A stretch of 8,327 nucleotides of DNA from CAADGU01 sp964581605. GTDB lineage: Bacteria; Chloroflexota; Anaerolineae; Promineifilales; Promineifilaceae. Under the pieces are notes generated by a model, which saw only the letters and a list, made by a program, of their open reading frames with translations, had not been told where the DNA came from and did not search any database. Shown piece after piece: positions 5,444-8,327 of this stretch. The position numbers and the translations under genes were made by a program. The stretch covers positions 1 to 8,327 of the forward strand of contig CAZOPF010000167.1 of NCBI GenBank assembly GCA_964581605.1. Direction: 5' to 3'. Position 1 is the stretch's first letter; each line of letters opens with the position of its first letter.

Positions 5444-6823
5444 TTATTCAGACACCGCTACCACTCTTGCTCGCGGGGGGGCCTGGTGGACAGGTAATCT
5501 GATTGATTGAGGTACGGTGCCCACACGCTTACGGCCGTGACACTGTTTAGTCTTGCGGCCGCTTCCACAAGGACAGGGGTCGTTTCGTCCGGCCCGGGCT
5601 ACGGCCGTTTGCAGGTCTGCCGCTTCCCTGGCCAGAATGGGCATCACCTCGGCGGCCGGGCGGCCGGCACGCAGCAGCGAGATAATAATTTTCATAGGGT
5701 GATCAATATGGGTAAAGAAATGGTACCAGCCAGCGCACAAGTAATTTAACCCCGGATCACCATTGCCTGTAGTGATGAAGCGGTTCTTGGGGCACTCACC
5801 ATGGCAGGCAAAGCGCACCTGGCAGTCCAGGCATTGCTGGGGCAGGGTGTCAAACTTGTCTTGCCCAAACTTTTGCTGCCGATCACTGGCGACCAACTCG
5901 ATCAGATCGTTCACAGCGATATTGCCCAGGCGGTAGTTCGGTTCGACAAAATGGTCGCACGAGTAAAGATCACCGTTGTGCTCAAGCGCCAGGGCCGAGC
6001 CGCAGGTTTTGTTGAAGACACACACGCCAGACGAAGGCAGTCCCATCCAGTTGCTTGCGGCGGCTTCAAAGGTGGTCACAAACACCTTGCCCACATCATT
6101 CATAACCCATTCGTCGAAAATCGCGGTCAAAAAGCGGCCAAACTGTTCTGGCTGTACCGAGCGCTCCGAAACGGCCGTCCCTTCCTGATATAGGGATAAG
6201 CCCTGTGGGTCAAGGCGCTCAACCACTGGAATCAATTGTATCCAGTCTGCGCCCGCTTCATCGCGGTGGAATCGGTACACCTCCAGTGGATAATCGGCGT
6301 TGATGCGATTAACGGTGGTCAGCACGTTGTAATCAACCTGATGCTTTTGCAGCAGCCGCAATCCCCGCATCACCTGGTCAAATGTCCCCGCCCCGCCTTT
6401 GTTCACGCGATAGGCGTCGTGCAGTTCACGCGGCCCGTCAATGCTGATCCCAATCAGGAAGTTATGTTCTTTGAAAAATTCACACCATTCATCATTAAGC
6501 AGGGTGCCGTTGGTTTGCATGGTATTCACAAAGGTCATACCAGGTCGGCGATACCGATTCTCAAATTCCATTGCCCGGCGAAAAAATTCAAGGCCCATCA
6601 AGGTTGGTTCACCGCCTTGCCACGTCACCATTACCTCCGGCGAACGATGGCCCTCAATGAGCTGTCTGATATAGTTCTCCAACATTTCATCAGACATGCG
6701 AAAGGTGCTTCCAGGGTAGAGCAGCTCCTTATCCAGAAAAAAACAGTAGGAGCAAGCCAGGTTACAGATCGCGCCCGTTGGTTTGGCCATCAGATGAAAA
6801 TGGGATGGGGGTGTTGTCTTCAT
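5444..6823 (-). CDS. anSME-like radical SAM/SPASM enzyme with C-terminal SEC-C motif
   Basis: This 459-residue protein resembles anaerobic sulfatase-maturating enzymes, which oxidise an active-site Cys or Ser of sulfatases to formylglycine. The radical SAM cluster motif CNLACSYCFFLDK has Cys20, Cys24 and Cys27; WQGGEPT (68-74) is the SAM-binding GGEP turn. The eight SPASM cysteines are 268, 274, 289, 331, 334, 340, 344 and 363, nearly the spacing of Clostridium perfringens anSME (255, 261, 276, 317, 320, 326, 330, 348), and Asp290 matches its catalytic Asp277. A SEC-C zinc motif (GRNDPCPCGSGRKTKQCHG, 412-430) and a basic tail are added, making it about 80 residues longer than a minimal anSME. 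No sulfatase is visible nearby, so the substrate is unknown; a related peptide-modifying role is possible. There is no Shine-Dalgarno before the ATG; an 11-bp tandem repeat lies there instead. The upstream frame is closed by TAA two codons before the ATG, so the start cannot be extended. Confidence 0.9.
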   Translation of the reverse strand: MKTTPPSHFHLMAKPTGAICNLACSYCFFLDKELLYPGSTFRMSDEMLENYIRQLIEGHRSPEVMVTWQGGEPTLMGLEFFRRAMEFENRYRRPGMTFVNTMQTNGTLLNDEWCEFFKEHNFLIGISIDGPRELHDAYRVNKGGAGTFDQVMRGLRLLQKHQVDYNVLTTVNRINADYPLEVYRFHRDEAGADWIQLIPVVERLDPQGLSLYQEGTAVSERSVQPEQFGRFLTAIFDEWVMNDVGKVFVTTFEAAASNWMGLPSSGVCVFNKTCGSALALEHNGDLYSCDHFVEPNYRLGNIAVNDLIELVASDRQQKFGQDKFDTLPQQCLDCQVRFACHGECPKNRFITTGNGDPGLNYLCAGWYHFFTHIDHPMKIIISLLRAGRPAAEVMPILAREAADLQTAVARAGRNDPCPCGSGRKTKQCHGRKRVGTVPQSIRLPVHQAPPRARVVAVSE

Positions 6824-6828
6824 GGGTT

Positions 6829-6850
6829 ATTTACAACATATTTACAACAT
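6829..6850 (-). repeat. Tandem 11-bp repeat just upstream of the radical SAM start
   Basis: ATGTTGTAAAT occurs twice head to tail on the minus strand, ending 5 bases before the ATG at 6823. It occupies the place where a ribosome binding site would be. It could be a regulator site or an AT-rich unstructured translation enhancer. Confidence 0.7.
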
Positions 6851-6879
6851 ACCGGTAGATAGTCCAATCTTAAAGCGGG

Positions 6880-7044
6880 CTATCTATAGGTACAAATGCG
6901 CCGCCACGCTAGAGTGAAGGAACTCTGAAGCCACGTGTTTTTTGGTAGGAATAACTCGTGATTTCTAGCATTTTCGGTCATGCCACAGAGTGCCACCAAA
7001 ATGGCAAATATCGCCAATCCACGTTCCATCTCTTCGGCCGTCAT
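6880..7044 (-). CDS. Possible 54-residue small membrane protein
   Basis: An ORF starts MTAEEMERGLAIFAILVALC, with one hydrophobic stretch (~9-22), and ends TYR-stop 57 bases before the radical SAM start. AGGA lies 7 bases before the ATG, and an in-frame TAG lies just upstream, so the ORF is not a broken continuation of a longer one. I do not recognise it. It could be a chance ORF or a co-transcribed small protein. Confidence 0.2.
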   Translation of the reverse strand: MTAEEMERGLAIFAILVALCGMTENARNHELFLPKNTWLQSSFTLAWRRICTYR

Positions 7045-7106
7045 TTCAGAATCCTACTCTACCTGGGGGATCAAGATATGCAGATAACCTTGACCCAATT
7101 CTCCAG

Positions 7107-7319
7107 TCACGGCACAATCGGGGATTGATTATACAAATTATGCCTGATAAGAGGATAAGGCAACTGCCAGGTATGCGCATAGTACCAAAATGGTGTAGAA
7201 GCGGAGTATTCCAAGAAGTGGTTGCCGGCGGTTAGCTGCTTAGTAACCAACGACAACCCCATGTGCAATTTTAATTTCGCCAAAGAGGAATTGGCATCCT
7301 CAGATGCCAACAGGCGCAT
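7107..7319 (-). CDS. Hypothetical 70-residue protein with strong translation signals
   Basis: A perfect GAGGAGG (7329-7335) lies 9 bases before the ATG, and a sigma-70-like promoter (TTGACT, 17 bases, TTCAAT) stands just ahead of it, which is why I list it. The 70-residue product has no cysteine. It has a hydrophilic first third and an aromatic-rich second half (STPFWYY at 41-47, PYP at 54-56). I recognise no domain, signal peptide or membrane segment. It points toward the radical SAM gene, 283 bases downstream, with the 54-residue ORF between them. It could be a peptide substrate for the enzyme, a leader peptide, or the start of a decayed gene whose signals survive. The S-T-P-F stretch faintly recalls the S/C-x-P-x-R sulfatase motif but lacks the Arg. 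Confidence 0.35.
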   Translation of the reverse strand: MRLLASEDANSSLAKLKLHMGLSLVTKQLTAGNHFLEYSASTPFWYYAHTWQLPYPLIRHNLYNQSPIVP

Positions 7320-7344
7320 TTATGAATACCTCCTCGTTGATTAA

Positions 7345-7373
7345 ATTGAACAGAAGGTTGCACGTTGAGTCAA
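7345..7373 (-). promoter_or_regulatory. Putative sigma-70 promoter for the 70-residue ORF
   Basis: On the minus strand TTGACT (7373-7368) is followed by a 17-base spacer and TTCAAT (7350-7345): 5 of 6 and 4 of 6 consensus matches. Transcription would begin near 7338, about 20 bases before the ATG, leaving room for the GAGGAGG site. Confidence 0.4.
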
Positions 7374-7387
7374 CAAAGATTTATAAG
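7358..7387 (+). promoter_or_regulatory. Putative promoter for the lipid kinase gene
   Basis: TTGCAC (7358-7363), 18 bases, then TATAAG (7382-7387, 5 of 6) on the plus strand. It overlaps the opposing minus-strand promoter. The transcript would carry a long leader containing the right inverted repeat and the 7409-7463 hairpin before the kinase start at 7504. Confidence 0.3.
7364..7374. promoter_or_regulatory. Palindrome GTTGAGTCAAC within overlapping promoters
   Basis: A perfect 5-1-5 palindrome covers the minus-strand -35 and lies in the spacer of the plus-strand promoter. A dimeric regulator here could control both directions at once. It is short enough to be chance. Confidence 0.3.
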
Positions 7388-7408
7388 TAACCGTGCAGTA
7401 ATGATGTA
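7386..7408 (-). repeat. Right copy of 23-bp inverted repeat
   Basis: This is the exact reverse complement of 5367-5389. It overlaps the end of the putative kinase promoter (TATAAG) and is followed directly by an imperfect 20-bp hairpin. Confidence 0.9.
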
Positions 7409-7463
7409 ATTGAGTAATTTGGTAATTAGCCGCTTCAATTACTTAATTACGCAATTACCCAAT
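7409..7463 (+). repeat. Imperfect inverted repeat (hairpin) next to the right 23-bp repeat
   Basis: Arms 7409-7428 and 7444-7463 pair at 17 of 20 positions around a 15-base loop; each arm contains GTAATT repeated. It lies 40 bases before the lipid kinase start. There is no U-run, so it is not a classic terminator for plus-strand transcription, though the AT-rich stem could act in either direction. AT-rich GTAATTA palindromes of this kind are often dispersed intergenic repeats. Confidence 0.6.
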
Positions 7464-7503
7464 CGCTAACTTATTTGCAAACGATCACTAAGAGGTATTG
7501 ACG

Positions 7504-8327
7504 ATGATAGAAGCGCCCTACAAAAAAATCCATATAGTAATCAACCCGGCGGCGGGTAAAGACGAACCCATTCTCAATACGCTGAACGATGTCTTTAAGC
7601 AGTACGATGTAGACTGGAATGTGAGCATCACCAAGAAATATGGCGATGCCACCGAACAGGCCAGAGCGGCGGCCTTAGCCGGGGCTGACCTGGTGGCCGG
7701 ATATGGCGGCGATGGCACCCAGCATGAAGTGGCTAACGGTATCTTGGGCACGAATGCGGTGATGGGCGTCTTGCCTGGTGGCACGGGCAACGGTTTTGCC
7801 ACCGAACTGGGTACGCCCAAAGAGCTGCGGCCGGCCACGGCACTGCTCTGTACCGGTGGCCGGCTGCGCCCCATTGATGTGGTGCAGTTAGGCGATGCCT
7901 ACTTTATTCAACGGCTTTATGTGGGCATTGAGCCAGAAGAACAAACCAGCCGCGAAGACAAAGACAAATACGGTACGTTTGCCTACGTGGTCAATGCCTA
8001 CCATCGCGCCAGGGAACATAAAGACCGGGAAGTTCACTATCGCCTCACGATTGATGGGCAGGTGATTGAAATGCCGGCCGTGAAGTTGTATGTTGTGAAC
8101 GCGGCCAAAGCGGGTACGGGCATTGCGGTGACAGGCGACTTTTCTAAGCCAGATGATGGGTTGGTGGATGTGTTTGTGCTGGATAATCACAATATCCGCA
8201 CCCTGGCGGCGGCCGCTGGGCGGATGATCAACCTGCATACGGACATGGCCAACCAGTTTATCTGGCGTGGCAAGGAGATTACGATAGAGACCGACCCGGA
8301 TCAGCCGGTGTGGACGGATGGTGAATA
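7504..8327 (+). CDS. Diacylglycerol-kinase-family (DAGK/YegS-like) lipid kinase, C-terminus cut by window edge
   Basis: Some 274 codons are visible and open to the right edge. The family phosphorylates diacylglycerol, sphingoid bases or related lipids using ATP at the inner membrane surface. The N-terminal catalytic domain (~6-130) shows the NPAAGK strand-loop (14-19), the nucleotide-binding GGDGT (68-72) followed by HEVANGI, and PGGTGNGFA (91-99). The C-terminal beta domain has DDGLVDVFVL and ends DPDQPVWTDGE, matching the usual 'xDGE' strand close to the end of the protein, so probably only 10-40 residues are missing. The start has AGAGG 8 bases upstream. The middle stretch (~139-165, rich in Glu, Lys and Asp) is more polar than usual for the family. 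It is divergent from the 70-residue ORF and may share regulation with it. The exact lipid substrate cannot be read from the sequence. Confidence 0.9.
   Translation, partial: MIEAPYKKIHIVINPAAGKDEPILNTLNDVFKQYDVDWNVSITKKYGDATEQARAAALAGADLVAGYGGDGTQHEVANGILGTNAVMGVLPGGTGNGFATELGTPKELRPATALLCTGGRLRPIDVVQLGDAYFIQRLYVGIEPEEQTSREDKDKYGTFAYVVNAYHRAREHKDREVHYRLTIDGQVIEMPAVKLYVVNAAKAGTGIAVTGDFSKPDDGLVDVFVLDNHNIRTLAAAAGRMINLHTDMANQFIWRGKEITIETDPDQPVWTDGE

Larger units (their letters stand above)
5367..7408. mobile_element. Possible cassette bounded by 23-bp inverted repeats, carrying a radical SAM gene
   Basis: Perfect 23-bp inverted copies at 5367-5389 and 7386-7408 enclose the radical SAM gene and about 560 bp of poorly coding DNA. 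The repeats lie in the two intergenic gaps next to the DUF2085 and lipid kinase genes. No transposase or recombinase lies inside and no target duplication is obvious (left flank ends aacaac, right flank begins attgag). It may be a non-autonomous element, an invertible segment, or simply two copies of a dispersed intergenic repeat. Confidence 0.35.
6824..7503. other. 680-base stretch without a confident gene, upstream of radical SAM and lipid kinase genes
   Basis: The region is more AT-rich than the genes around it. It holds the tandem 11-bp repeat, two weak minus-strand small ORFs (6880-7044, 7107-7319), overlapping divergent promoter-like sequences around 7345-7387, the right 23-bp inverted repeat and an imperfect 20-bp hairpin. 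None of the frames shows a recognisable domain. It may be a decayed gene region or a long regulatory leader. Confidence 0.5.

Noticed and set aside
6236..6862. 208-residue plus-strand ORF opposite the radical SAM gene
   Set aside because: It is a shadow of the radical SAM/SPASM frame, whose cysteine motifs are all intact on the other strand.
6990..7235. 81-residue plus-strand ORF
   Set aside because: It has no ribosome binding site and no family-like sequence, and it overlaps the better supported minus-strand ORF.

Overview
The window looks like a chromosomal segment of a free-living bacterium with fairly GC-rich coding DNA, most likely a member of the Chloroflexota (Anaerolineae/Ardenticatenia-like). 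That placement is an inference from gene content (a DUF2085-type membrane protein, a secreted GATase-like/PPC protein behind a small SppA, an anSME-type radical SAM enzyme) and from a strongly over-represented octamer, ACGGCCGT (10 exact copies). No rRNA, tRNA, transposase or CRISPR array is visible.

Layout. (1) 1-3557, minus strand: a two-gene unit. A 291-residue S49 (SppA-type) membrane protease is followed 12 bases later by a large exported or membrane-anchored protein of at least 889 residues with two GATase-like (DUF4350-like) regions, acidic linkers and a PPC-like beta domain; it runs off the left edge. (2) 3558-3825: an intergenic region between divergent genes, with a short palindrome and a strong nested hairpin. 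(3) 3826-4407, plus strand: an AhpD/carboxymuconolactone-decarboxylase-fold peroxidase-like protein with an in-frame TGA exactly at the second cysteine of the CxxC active site (C-H-Y-TGA-L-S-S-H). The frame continues through the rest of the family fold, so I read it as a 193-residue selenoprotein; an ordinary gene caller would split it in two. (4) 4510-5265, plus strand: a DUF2085 membrane protein, apparently translated from a leaderless mRNA. (5) 5367-7408: a 2.04-kb segment bounded by a perfect 23-bp inverted repeat. It holds an anSME-like radical SAM/SPASM enzyme with a C-terminal SEC-C zinc motif (minus strand) and about 560 bp upstream with one or two possible small ORFs. (6) 7504-8327, plus strand: a diacylglycerol-kinase-family lipid kinase, cut by the right edge.

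The best candidates for something new are the AhpD-like selenoprotein, with a possible SECIS just behind the UGA, and the inverted-repeat-bounded radical SAM cassette with a short ORF that has its own promoter-like sequence and strong ribosome binding site. The genes do not form one pathway. The minus-strand pair concerns the cell envelope, the selenoprotein points to thiol/peroxide chemistry, and the radical SAM enzyme lacks a visible sulfatase partner.
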